Both the position numbers and the translations under genes were made by a program. Positions 1 to 5,906 of a stretch of DNA of 6,022 bases are shown here, in pieces (the first letter of the stretch is position 1; each line of letters starts with the position of its first letter). Below the pieces are notes generated by a model. That model had not been told where the DNA came from and made no database searches. It worked only from the letters and a program-made list of their open reading frames with translations. Source of the DNA: Nitrospinota bacterium (GTDB lineage Bacteria > Nitrospinota > Nitrospinia > SZUA-224); contig JACRGM010000017.1 of assembly GCA_016212345.1 (NCBI GenBank), positions 1 to 6,022 on the forward strand, in the 5' to 3' direction.

Positions 1-19
1 AAAGGTTCAATAATTTAAG

Positions 20-57
20 CCCCCTCTCCCCTTGTGGGGGAGGGTTGGGGTGAGGGG
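20..57. repeat. GC-rich dispersed palindromic repeat (SPQPSPTRGEG type)
   Basis: This C-rich then G-rich block stands out sharply from the A+T-rich surroundings. CCCTC (22-26) pairs with GAGGG (40-44), and CCCC (28-31) with the G run at 36-39, around a short loop with one bulged T. A second G-rich half follows to position 57. Read on the - strand it encodes the peptide SPQPSPTRGEG, a tell-tale spurious peptide of a widespread intergenic repeat in environmental bacterial genomes (recalled from general knowledge, not searched). It lies about 40 bases beyond the 3' end of the tRNA gene, so as - strand RNA the hairpin could help end the tRNA transcript, though no good T tract follows it. Confidence 0.6.
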
Positions 58-96
58 TAAAATATCAACTTATTTATGACTTTCACTATAATTTGA

Positions 97-172
<76 letters not shown>

Positions 173-234
173 CTGAATTAATCTTTAACCTATGACTCAT
201 ATAAACTAACATCTATGGTTTTGAATTTAGGATA

Positions 235-359
235 TATAGATTTCCATATAACAAATTACACGGCGTTATCAGTCGAAATCCTCGACGGCGTACCGCTCAG
301 TACGCCTTACTCGGATTTCTCCCTCTAGCCTTGTGTAATTTATTATCTGAAAATCTATA
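235..359. mobile_element. MITE-like element, copy 1 (125 bp)
   Basis: This is a non-coding element bounded by imperfect terminal inverted repeats: 235-261 matches the reverse complement of 333-359 at 24 of 27 positions, and both ends begin TATAGATTT. Inside is a nested palindrome: GAAATCC (275-281) pairs with GGATTTC (313-319), and within it GGCGTAC (287-293) pairs with GTACGCC (300-306) around a 6-base loop. The element can therefore fold almost end to end. A second copy at 5782-5906 has the same length and orientation and differs at only three bases. Small size, no ORF, terminal inverted repeats and multiple copies fit a miniature inverted-repeat element moved in trans. The ends resemble TA-targeting (IS630/Tc1-like) elements, but no transposase is present and no long target duplication is visible, so the family is a guess. 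Confidence 0.75.
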
Positions 360-518
360 GTGCTGAACTCTTAATTAAATATGGTTTTATTATTAATAAT
401 TATCATACATACCCTATAAATGCAACAATTTTAGTTCAAATTCTTTATAATTTACGATTTTCAATATAATTATATCACCTCCCCATCTCTGATTACGATA
501 AAGAATATTCCGCCTTTT

Positions 519-544
519 AAGAAAGATATCATACCATCTTTCTT
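519..544. other. A+T-rich hairpin followed by T run
   Basis: AAGAAAGAT (519-527) pairs perfectly with ATCTTTCTT (536-544) across an 8-base loop, and TAATTTTTT follows on the + strand. The shape resembles an intrinsic terminator, but the stem has only two G-C pairs and no + strand gene precedes it in the window. It may be a weak terminator or chance symmetry in A+T-rich DNA. Confidence 0.3.
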
Positions 545-572
545 TAATTTTTTACAATATAAAAGGTTTACC

Positions 573-596
573 CAAATCCCGTTTTAGCGGGATTTG
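573..596. repeat. Perfect 9-bp hairpin
   Basis: CAAATCCCG (573-581) and CGGGATTTG (588-596) form a perfect 9-bp stem with a 6-base loop, flanked by GGTTTA on both sides (565-570 and 598-603). The G+C content of the stem tip exceeds its surroundings. There is no T tract directly after it on either strand, so a terminator role is weak. A small dispersed palindrome or a protein-binding site is equally possible. Confidence 0.4.
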
Positions 597-638
597 AGGT
601 TTATATTAAAAATCGCTCACAATAGTCTATTTTTTCTC

Positions 639-667
639 TTGCCTTTGATTTTATTCTATGGTAATTT
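639..667 (+). promoter_or_regulatory. Possible sigma-70 promoter for the rimP operon
   Basis: TTGCCT (639-644) and TAATTT (662-667) are separated by 17 bases, and a TG one base before the second hexamer (659-660) gives an extended -10 look. The match to consensus is modest. It is the only correctly spaced pair I found just upstream of the terminator-like hairpin. If real, transcription would start near 674 and meet the 693-729 hairpin within about 20 bases, which would make that hairpin an attenuator. Confidence 0.25.
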
Positions 668-692
668 AAAAATATAAAGATAGTCTACTGGT

Positions 693-729
693 AAAAAGTG
701 GGCTTTTACTTTTAATTGCCCACTTTTTT
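693..729 (+). terminator. Intrinsic terminator or attenuator before rimP
   Basis: AAAAAGTGGGC (693-703) is perfectly complementary to GCCCACTTTTT (718-728) around a 14-base loop, with the T run continuing to 729 and T-rich sequence to 734. The GTGGGC/GCCCAC core with an A tract on one side and a T tract on the other can terminate in either direction. No + strand gene ends upstream in this window, so it either stops read-through from farther away or attenuates the operon. Terminator-type leaders ahead of rimP are known in other bacteria (the rimP-leader family). Membership of this one is inferred from position and shape only. Confidence 0.8.
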
Positions 730-743
730 ATTTTATAGAATAT

Positions 744-787
744 CCCGCACTGAAGGGCGGGGAAACCTTCATGCCGACTATAGTTGG
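744..787 (+). promoter_or_regulatory. Candidate structured rimP leader: H-type pseudoknot plus hairpin
   Basis: Three helices can form in the leader between the terminator and the rimP start. CCCGC (744-748) pairs with GCGGG (757-761). GAAGG (752-756) pairs with CCTTC (766-770). Their order is interleaved, giving an H-type pseudoknot with loops of 3, 0 and 4 bases, which is sterically reasonable. CCGAC (774-778) then pairs with GTTGG (783-787) across a TATA loop, using one G-T pair. The helices end 15 bases before the rimP ATG, close to its ribosome binding site. I do not recognise a known riboswitch class. A 12-codon reading frame (ATG 771 to TAA 807-809) overlaps the last hairpin and the rimP start. 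Confidence 0.4.
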
Positions 788-802
788 TACAACAAGGCAG
801 AT

Positions 803-1273
803 ATGTTAAAGAAGAGTGTGACTACTACTGTTAGTGAGATGGTCAAACCTATAGTAGAATCAGAAGGGATGCGACTTATAGATGTTGAATTTAAAAAGGA
901 AAGAAAGGACTGGTATATGAGGATATTTATTGATAAAAATGGGGGGGTGAATCATAAAGATTGCGAGAATATCAGTTCTCAGATCGGAGAGATGATCGAG
1001 GTTGAAGAGGTTATATCGTATCCTTATATCTTAGAGGTATCCTCACCAGGTTTAGATAGGCCATTAAAGTATGAGGATGATTATCGTAGATTCAAAGGGA
1101 GATTAGTAAGGATATATACCTCTACCTCTGTGGATAAAAAGAAGGAATTGGTAGGAAGAATAATTGATATAGAAGGTAATAATATAATAGTTATTGAGGA
1201 AAAGGATAAAAAGGATATTATAAAATTACCTTTTAAAATAATAGTAAAGGGTAAATTGGAGGTAGAGTTTTGA
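803..1273 (+). CDS. rimP: Ribosome maturation factor RimP
   Basis: This 156-residue protein matches the usual RimP length of about 150. RimP binds the free 30S subunit in the cytoplasm and helps assemble its S12-containing region. The family signature is clear: LEVSSPGLDRPL at residues 77-88, preceded by an N-terminal alpha/beta domain (VEFKKERKDWYMRIFID, about 26-42) and followed by a C-terminal SH3-like barrel (about 91-156). I chose ATG 803 because AAGG lies just upstream (794-797) and the RimP homology begins here. The frame stays open upstream to 716, but that would start inside the terminator hairpin and add 29 residues unlike the family. Its TGA overlaps the nusA start by 4 bases, so the two are probably translationally coupled. 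Confidence 0.95.
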   Translation: MLKKSVTTTVSEMVKPIVESEGMRLIDVEFKKERKDWYMRIFIDKNGGVNHKDCENISSQIGEMIEVEEVISYPYILEVSSPGLDRPLKYEDDYRRFKGRLVRIYTSTSVDKKKELVGRIIDIEGNNIIVIEEKDKKDIIKLPFKIIVKGKLEVEF

Positions 1274-2379
1274 ATGGAGAATTAATACGGATCATAGATC
1301 AGATAGGAAGAGAGAAGGGAATTGATAAAGGTGTATTGATAAAGGCAATTAAGGAGGCTGTCATATCAGGAGTTAAAAAGAGATTCTCTTCTCTAAAGAG
1401 GCCGATAGAGATACATTTTGATGAAGAGACAAGTGAGATAGGACTTTTTACCTGTAAAAAGGTTGTAGAAAGCCTTCAAGATGATGAGGAGGAAATACTT
1501 CTTAATGAGGCCCTCAAGATAGATCCTCACGCCGAGATAGATAATGTGATAAAGGTATCTTATGGAATCGAAGATTTTGGTAGGATTGCAGCACAGATAG
1601 CGAAGCAGGTCATTATCCAGCGGGTTCGAGAGGCAGAAAGGGAAAGTGTGTATAATGATTACAAGGATCGTCAAGGAGAGATAGTAAACGGATCTGCACT
1701 CAGGGTAGAGAGGGGAGATATTATTGTTGACCTAGGAAAGACTGAAGGTATACTTCCAAGACGTGAACAGGTCTTCAGAGAGTCTTTTAAGAGGGGAGAT
1801 AGGATAAGGGCATATGTTATTGAGGTGAAGCGGGAGTCAAGATATCCACAAGTGGTATTATCAAGGACTCATCCTGGTCTCCTATCAAAGTTGTTTGAGA
1901 TGGAGGTTCCAGAGATCTATGAGGGAATTGTAGAGATTAAAGGGACTGTTCGAGAACCTGGTGGAAGATCGAAGATTGCTGTATATTCAAAAGTAAAAGA
2001 TGTTGACCCAATAGGGGCATGTGTTGGTATGAAGGGTGTACGTGTTCAGTCTATTGTGATGGAACTAAGGGGGGAAAAGATTGATATTATTGAGTGGTCA
2101 GAGGATCCAAAGGTCTTTGTAACAAATGCCCTTAGTCCTGCAAGTATCTCTAATATTTCTCAGGATGATGAGAAGAAACATATGGAGATAATAGTACCAG
2201 ATGATCAACTTTCTTTGGCGATAGGGAAAAAAGGACAAAATGTACGTCTGGCAGCAAAATTGACTCATTGGAAGATAGATATTAAGGGGGAAAGCGAGTT
2301 TAAAAAAGGACTTGAGGAAAAGAGACCGCAAGGAGAAGAGGATAAAAAAGAGGATGAGGAAGGGCCTTTAAAAGTATGA
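1270..2379 (+). CDS. nusA: Transcription termination/antitermination protein NusA
   Basis: NusA binds RNA polymerase and nascent RNA and modulates pausing, intrinsic termination and antitermination, including on rRNA operons. Domains in order are: N-terminal polymerase-binding domain (about 1-125); S1 domain (about 136-200, from GEIVNGSALRVE to VVLSRTHPG); KH1 with GMKG at 253-256; KH2 with GKKG at 319-322; and a highly charged acidic tail (about 345-369). There are no C-terminal acidic repeats of the E. coli type. The start is TTG 1270, supported by a strong Shine-Dalgarno GGAGGT at 1258-1263 with 6-base spacing. The ATG at 1274 is in another frame. It overlaps rimP by 4 bases, and its stop overlaps the infB start (ATGA). 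The ylxR-ylxQ genes found after nusA in Firmicutes are absent. Confidence 0.97.
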   Translation: MNGELIRIIDQIGREKGIDKGVLIKAIKEAVISGVKKRFSSLKRPIEIHFDEETSEIGLFTCKKVVESLQDDEEEILLNEALKIDPHAEIDNVIKVSYGIEDFGRIAAQIAKQVIIQRVREAERESVYNDYKDRQGEIVNGSALRVERGDIIVDLGKTEGILPRREQVFRESFKRGDRIRAYVIEVKRESRYPQVVLSRTHPGLLSKLFEMEVPEIYEGIVEIKGTVREPGGRSKIAVYSKVKDVDPIGACVGMKGVRVQSIVMELRGEKIDIIEWSEDPKVFVTNALSPASISNISQDDEKKHMEIIVPDDQLSLAIGKKGQNVRLAAKLTHWKIDIKGESEFKKGLEEKRPQGEEDKKEDEEGPLKV

Positions 2380-4373
2380 GTAATATAAGAATTCATAACC
2401 TTGCCAAGGAGTTAGGGATAAAAAGCAAGACTCTGGTTGAAGAACTCAAAAGACAGGGGATAGAGGTAAAGACCCATATGAGTTCTATTGATGAAGAGAC
2501 AGCTGAACTTGTCCGGAGTATCCTCTTTGAAAAGGAGGGTGAAAAGATAAGTAAAAAGGAGTCCCCTGTTTCAAAAGAAGAGACTGAGGCTGTTTCTAAA
2601 GAAGAACCACCAAAGAAGAAGATCAGATTAAGTGAGGCTATAACCGTAAAGGAATTGGCCGAGGTGATGGGTTGTGGGACAAATGAGGTAATAAAAAAGC
2701 TGATGGAGATGGGGACCATCTCTACAATTAATCAGATTATTGACATGGATGTCGCAACTATTATAGCTAAGAAATTTGGCTTTGAGGCCGAGGTGATCTC
2801 AATCGAATCTGATGAGATTATTACAGAGGAGGAGGATTCTGGGGAGGCTATTCCCCGTCCACCTATTGTAACTATAATGGGGCATGTTAATCATGGCAAG
2901 ACATCGCTTTTAGATGCAATACGAAAGTCTAATATAACTGATACAGAGGCAGGGGGGATTACACAGCATATAGGTGCTTATGAAGTGGAAGTGGAAAAGG
3001 GAAAGATTGTATTTTTAGATACCCCTGGTCATGAGGCATTCACTGCCATGAGGGCAAGGGGGGCACAGATAACAGATACTGTTGTCTTGGTTATCGCTGC
3101 AGATGACGGTATTATGCCCCAGACTGTAGAGGCAATAAACCATGCAACAGCAGCCAATGTTCCAATCATAGTGGCTATAAACAAGATAGATAAGCCAAAT
3201 GCCAATCCTAACAAGATCAAAAAAGATCTAACAGAATACAACCTTGTCCCTGAGGAGTGGGGAGGGAGTACAATATTTGTTGAGGTCTCTGCTAAAAAGA
3301 GGATAGGTTTAGAGAATCTGATGGAGATGATTCTTCTTCAAGCCGAGATGATGGAATTAAAGGCAAATCCAAATATGACTGCAAAAGGGATTATTATTGA
3401 GGCAAAACTCGATAGAGGGAGAGGACCAATAGCAACGGTTCTTGTTCAGAGAGGAACACTTAAGGTTGGCGATTCTTTTGTTTCAGGACTACATTATGGG
3501 AAGATTAGGGCATTGATAAATGATAAGGGTAGAAAGACAGAGAAGGCTATACCATCTACACCAGTAGAGGTCTTAGGGTTCTCTGATGTCCCTCATGCAG
3601 GGGATTCCTTTGTTGTAGTAAAAGATGAGAGAAAGGCAAGACAGATCGGTGATATTAGGCTTCAGAGGCAGAGAGAGGAATCCCTTTTAAAGACAAGCCG
3701 TGTAACATTAGAAGACCTTCATCATAAAATAGAGCAAGGAGAGATAAGGGAGCTCAGGTTAGTAATAAAGGGGGATGTACAGGGATCTGTTCAGGTCCTC
3801 GGTGAATCGTTAGCTAAGCTAAGCACCCCTGAAGTCTCTTTAAAGGTGATTCATGGAGGAGTTGGAGGGATAACCGAGACAGATATCTTGCTTGCATCTG
3901 CATCTAATGCAATTGTGATTGGTTTTAATGTTAGGCCTACAGACAAGGCAGGTGGATTAGCAAAGAAAGAAAAGATAGAGATGAAGCTCTATACGGTTAT
4001 TTATGATGTGATTTCTGACATAAAGTCTGCTATAGAAGGATTATTAGAACCAACATTTGTCGAAAAGGTAATGGGAAGGGCAGAGGTAAGAAAGGTCTTT
4101 ACTATTTCAAAGGTAGGGCATATTGCAGGTTGTTATGTAACTGATGGGATCATTCTGCGGAATTCTGAAGCGAGACTTATCAGAGATAGTACAGTTGTTC
4201 ATCAAGGAAAAATAATATCTCTAAAACGTTTTAAAGAGGATGCGAAGGAGGTTCCCTCTGGTTTTGAGTGTGGAATAAGGATGGAAAGGTTCCATGATAT
4301 AAAGATAGGGGATGTAATAGAACCATTTATATATGAAGAGGTAATAAAGAAGTTAGGAGTAAGCAGTAATTAG
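2376..4373 (+). CDS. infB: Translation initiation factor IF-2
   Basis: IF-2 is the GTPase that brings fMet-tRNA to the 30S subunit and promotes 50S joining. Two IF2_N-type modules are visible (about 4-47 and 84-138), joined by a short charged lysine/glutamate linker, which makes this a compact 665-residue IF-2 compared with about 890 in E. coli. G-domain motifs are: G1 GHVNHGKT 169-176, G2 GGITQH 193-198 (Thr196), G3 DTPGH 215-219 with the catalytic-type His219, G4 NKID 269-272, G5 SAK 305-307. Domain II (about 340-430), domain III and the tRNA-binding C-terminal domain (ending near IGDVIEPF) follow intact. G1 normally reads GHVDHGKT, so Asn172 is a notable substitution. GAGGAAGGG (2356-2364) precedes the ATG at a slightly long spacing, and the ATGA overlap suggests coupling with nusA. 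Confidence 0.98.
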   Translation: MSNIRIHNLAKELGIKSKTLVEELKRQGIEVKTHMSSIDEETAELVRSILFEKEGEKISKKESPVSKEETEAVSKEEPPKKKIRLSEAITVKELAEVMGCGTNEVIKKLMEMGTISTINQIIDMDVATIIAKKFGFEAEVISIESDEIITEEEDSGEAIPRPPIVTIMGHVNHGKTSLLDAIRKSNITDTEAGGITQHIGAYEVEVEKGKIVFLDTPGHEAFTAMRARGAQITDTVVLVIAADDGIMPQTVEAINHATAANVPIIVAINKIDKPNANPNKIKKDLTEYNLVPEEWGGSTIFVEVSAKKRIGLENLMEMILLQAEMMELKANPNMTAKGIIIEAKLDRGRGPIATVLVQRGTLKVGDSFVSGLHYGKIRALINDKGRKTEKAIPSTPVEVLGFSDVPHAGDSFVVVKDERKARQIGDIRLQRQREESLLKTSRVTLEDLHHKIEQGEIRELRLVIKGDVQGSVQVLGESLAKLSTPEVSLKVIHGGVGGITETDILLASASNAIVIGFNVRPTDKAGGLAKKEKIEMKLYTVIYDVISDIKSAIEGLLEPTFVEKVMGRAEVRKVFTISKVGHIAGCYVTDGIILRNSEARLIRDSTVVHQGKIISLKRFKEDAKEVPSGFECGIRMERFHDIKIGDVIEPFIYEEVIKKLGVSSN

Positions 4374-4387
4374 AAGAATCAAGAAAG

Positions 4388-4669
4388 ATGACTGTCGGTG
4401 TCTGTTCTATTAAACTACATCTGCATGGGAATAATTCTCTCAAAGGTAAACGTAGGATATTAAAGTCTATCACAGATAAGACAAGAAATAGATTTAATGT
4501 ATCTATAGCAGAAATAGATGCTCATGATAAACTACAAAGTATAGGGCTGGGAGTTGCTGTTATAAGTAATGATAGAAGATATACAAATGCAGTCTTGAAT
4601 AAGATAGTAGACTTTATAGATGGTATAAATCTTGCTAAAATAGTAGATTATAAGATAGAGATAATGTAA
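4388..4669 (+). CDS. ylxP: DUF503 / YlxP-like small protein
   Basis: This 93-residue protein has the DUF503 pattern throughout: VGVCSIKLHLHG at the start, the SLKGKRRILKSI segment, the RNRFNVSIAEID core, then LGVAVISND and a C-terminal VVDY-type ending (here KIVDYKIEIM). Family members of about 90-95 residues sit between infB and rbfA in many bacteria. Their biochemical role is not well established; an RNA- or ribosome-related function is inferred from this constant neighbourhood. It starts 14 bases after the infB stop with only a weak purine-rich ribosome binding site (AAGAAAG, 4381-4387), so translation may depend partly on infB. A gap of 20 bases separates it from rbfA. Confidence 0.92.
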   Translation: MTVGVCSIKLHLHGNNSLKGKRRILKSITDKTRNRFNVSIAEIDAHDKLQSIGLGVAVISNDRRYTNAVLNKIVDFIDGINLAKIVDYKIEIM

Positions 4670-4689
4670 TTTGGGTTAGGGGGGATAAA

Positions 4690-5040
4690 ATGGAGGTTAA
4701 ACGATCTAAAAGGGTAGGGGGGGTATTATTGCATGAGATATCCCAGATCCTACTGAAAGATATAAAGGATCCACGCATTGGTTTTGCAACCCTAACAGAG
4801 GTTGAGGTAAGTAATGACTTGAAATATGCAAAGGTGTTTGTAAGTATATTAGGTGAGGAATCTGAAAAGAAAAATACCATAAAGGGATTGCAAAGTGCAT
4901 CAGGGTTTATAAGGAGGGAACTAGGAAGCAGGATAAGATTACGATTTATACCTGAATTGATTTTCAAGATTGATAATTCACTGGAACATGGGGCTTATAT
5001 TAATAAGATATTAGAGGATTTGAATAGGGAAAAGACCTGA
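4690..5040 (+). CDS. rbfA: 30S ribosome-binding factor RbfA
   Basis: RbfA is a KH-fold protein that binds the 30S subunit near the 5' end of 16S rRNA and is needed for late maturation and cold adaptation. At 116 residues it has normal length. Recognisable family elements are the basic N-terminus (KRSKRVGGVLLHEISQIL), DPRIGFATLTEVEVSNDLKYAKVFVS in the KH core (a continuous match at about residues 27-52), SGFIRRELGSRIRLRFIPEL and the terminal FKIDNSLEHGAYI. A strong G-rich Shine-Dalgarno (AGGGGGG, 4678-4684) lies 5 bases before the ATG. Its TGA shares one base with the truB ATG (TGATG), the classic rbfA-truB junction. Confidence 0.96.
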   Translation: MEVKRSKRVGGVLLHEISQILLKDIKDPRIGFATLTEVEVSNDLKYAKVFVSILGEESEKKNTIKGLQSASGFIRRELGSRIRLRFIPELIFKIDNSLEHGAYINKILEDLNREKT

Positions 5041-5777
5041 TGGATGGGATTATTAATATAAATAAGCCGAGAGGGATAACCTCCTTTACCACAGTATCCC
5101 GTGTTAAACATATATTAGGGGTTAAGAAAGCAGGTCATACTGGAACCCTCGATCCAGTGGCCAGAGGAGTATTACCTATATGTATAGGAAAGGCTACAAA
5201 GATAGCCCAATCTCTTATGCTCTCTTCAAAGGTGTATATTGCGGGGATGAAATTGGGTATAAAAACTGATACAGAGGATTCTTCTGGAAAGATTATTGAA
5301 CAACGAAGGGTACATGATGTGGATGAAGATAAGATAAAGAAGATCTTTTTAAAATATACAGGTGAAATAGAGCAGATCCCACCTATGTATTCTGCAATGC
5401 GATTTCAAGGAAAGAGATTATACACCCTTGCCCGTAAAGGTATATCTGTAGAACGTAAACCCAAAAAGGTTAGAATAGATTTTATAAGATTGATCGATAT
5501 TAAAGATGATCTTGTTACCTTTGAGGTCAAGACCTCTCCAGGTACATATATACGTACATTGTGTGATAGTATAGGAGAAGAATTGGGTTGTGGTGCACAT
5601 ATGCTTGAACTTGAAAGAATTAGGGTAGGGATATTTAAAATAGAGGATTCTCTATCTATAGAAGATCTGATCTTGATAAGAGAGGAGGGAAGGGTATTTA
5701 ATATATTGTACTCTATGGATAAGGTATTATCATCTTTGGATATATTTCGGGAAGTATTCCCGAAATACAAAATTTAG
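5040..5777 (+). CDS. truB: tRNA pseudouridine(55) synthase TruB, lacking a PUA domain
   Basis: TruB converts U55 in the T loop of tRNAs to pseudouridine. The catalytic motif GHTGTLDP (32-39) contains the nucleophile Asp38. Tyr66 fits the conserved active-site tyrosine, followed by LGIKTDTED. IPPMYSA and GTYIRTL (168-174, with Arg172) complete the catalytic fold, and ELERIRVGIFKIEDSLSIEDL matches the end of that domain. The protein then stops at 245 residues; typical forms are about 300-315 because of a C-terminal PUA domain. The TAG at 5775-5777 lies four bases before the second MITE-like element, so truncation by insertion is possible, although naturally short PUA-less TruBs exist. All catalytic residues are present, so activity is plausible. 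The last codons overlap a perfect 11-bp hairpin. Confidence 0.94.
   Translation: MDGIININKPRGITSFTTVSRVKHILGVKKAGHTGTLDPVARGVLPICIGKATKIAQSLMLSSKVYIAGMKLGIKTDTEDSSGKIIEQRRVHDVDEDKIKKIFLKYTGEIEQIPPMYSAMRFQGKRLYTLARKGISVERKPKKVRIDFIRLIDIKDDLVTFEVKTSPGTYIRTLCDSIGEELGCGAHMLELERIRVGIFKIEDSLSIEDLILIREEGRVFNILYSMDKVLSSLDIFREVFPKYKI
5612..5730 (+). repeat. 119-bp inverted repeat, left arm (inside truB)
   Basis: This segment encodes truB residues of roughly 192-230. Its reverse complement recurs without a single mismatch at 5904-6022, separated by 173 bases that hold the end of truB and the second MITE-like element. Position x in this arm corresponds to position 11634 minus x in the other. Because the second arm reaches the window edge, the repeat may be longer. 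Confidence 0.97.
5743..5767. terminator. Perfect 11-bp hairpin at the truB 3' end
   Basis: TATTTCGGGAA (5743-5753) is the exact reverse complement of TTCCCGAAATA (5757-5767), with a GTA loop. It lies within the last codons of truB, and A-rich then T-containing sequence (CAAAATTT) follows rather than a clean T run. It is the only candidate for an operon terminator in the window, but without a T tract it could instead be an RNA-stabilising 3' hairpin or a separate small palindrome. Confidence 0.4.
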
Positions 5778-5781
5778 ATAT

Positions 5782-5906
5782 TATAGATTTCCATATAACA
5801 AATTACACGGCGTTATCAGTCGAAATCCTCGACGGCGTACCACTTAGTACGCCTTACTCAGATTTCTCCCTCTAGCCTTGTGTAATTTATTATCTGAAAA
5901 TCTATA
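5782..5906. mobile_element. MITE-like element, copy 2 (125 bp)
   Basis: Same length and orientation as the copy at 235-359, with three substitutions, all transitions: A at 5842, T at 5845 and A at 5860 replace G, C and G. Two of them lie in the loop of the central hairpin; the third removes the terminal G-C pair of the GAAATCC/GGATTTC stem. The terminal inverted repeats are identical to those of copy 1. The element begins four bases after the truB stop. Both copies are preceded by AATTTAG a few bases outside the terminal repeat, so the TAG that ends truB might belong to element-associated sequence. Its right end joins an inverted truB fragment. Confidence 0.75.

Larger units (their letters stand above)
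360..692. other. A+T-rich intergenic stretch, no gene recognised
   Basis: I see no credible coding region between the first MITE-like element and the terminator ahead of rimP. Contents are two small hairpins (519-544 and 573-596, listed separately), scattered TATAAT-like strings expected in such A+T-rich DNA, and a weak promoter candidate at 639-667. Any promoter for the operon should lie here or in the short leader that follows. Confidence 0.6.

Noticed and set aside
235..359. CRISPR repeat or array
   Set aside because: There are only two copies 5.5 kb apart with no regular spacers; the structure is an element with terminal inverted repeats.
446..470. Two TATAAT strings (446-451, 465-470) as promoters
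   Set aside because: Neither has a recognisable -35 hexamer at suitable spacing, and such strings are expected by chance in this A+T-rich stretch.
744..787. End of an IS200/IS605-type element or TnpB-associated RNA
   Set aside because: The GC-rich hairpin potential recalls such ends, but there is no tnpA or tnpB nearby and the structure sits precisely in the rimP leader.
716..802. N-terminal extension of rimP to an ATG at 716
   Set aside because: The upstream start lies in the loop of the terminator hairpin, the extra 29 residues do not resemble RimP, and ATG 803 has a ribosome binding site and gives the normal family length.
5405..5770. 121-codon - strand reading frame opposite truB
   Set aside because: It is antisense to well-conserved TruB coding sequence, has no family resemblance and no operon context.
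235..5906. Composite transposon carrying the whole operon between the two 125-bp elements
   Set aside because: The cargo is a core operon in its usual gene order and no transposase is present; independent insertions of a multicopy element are simpler.
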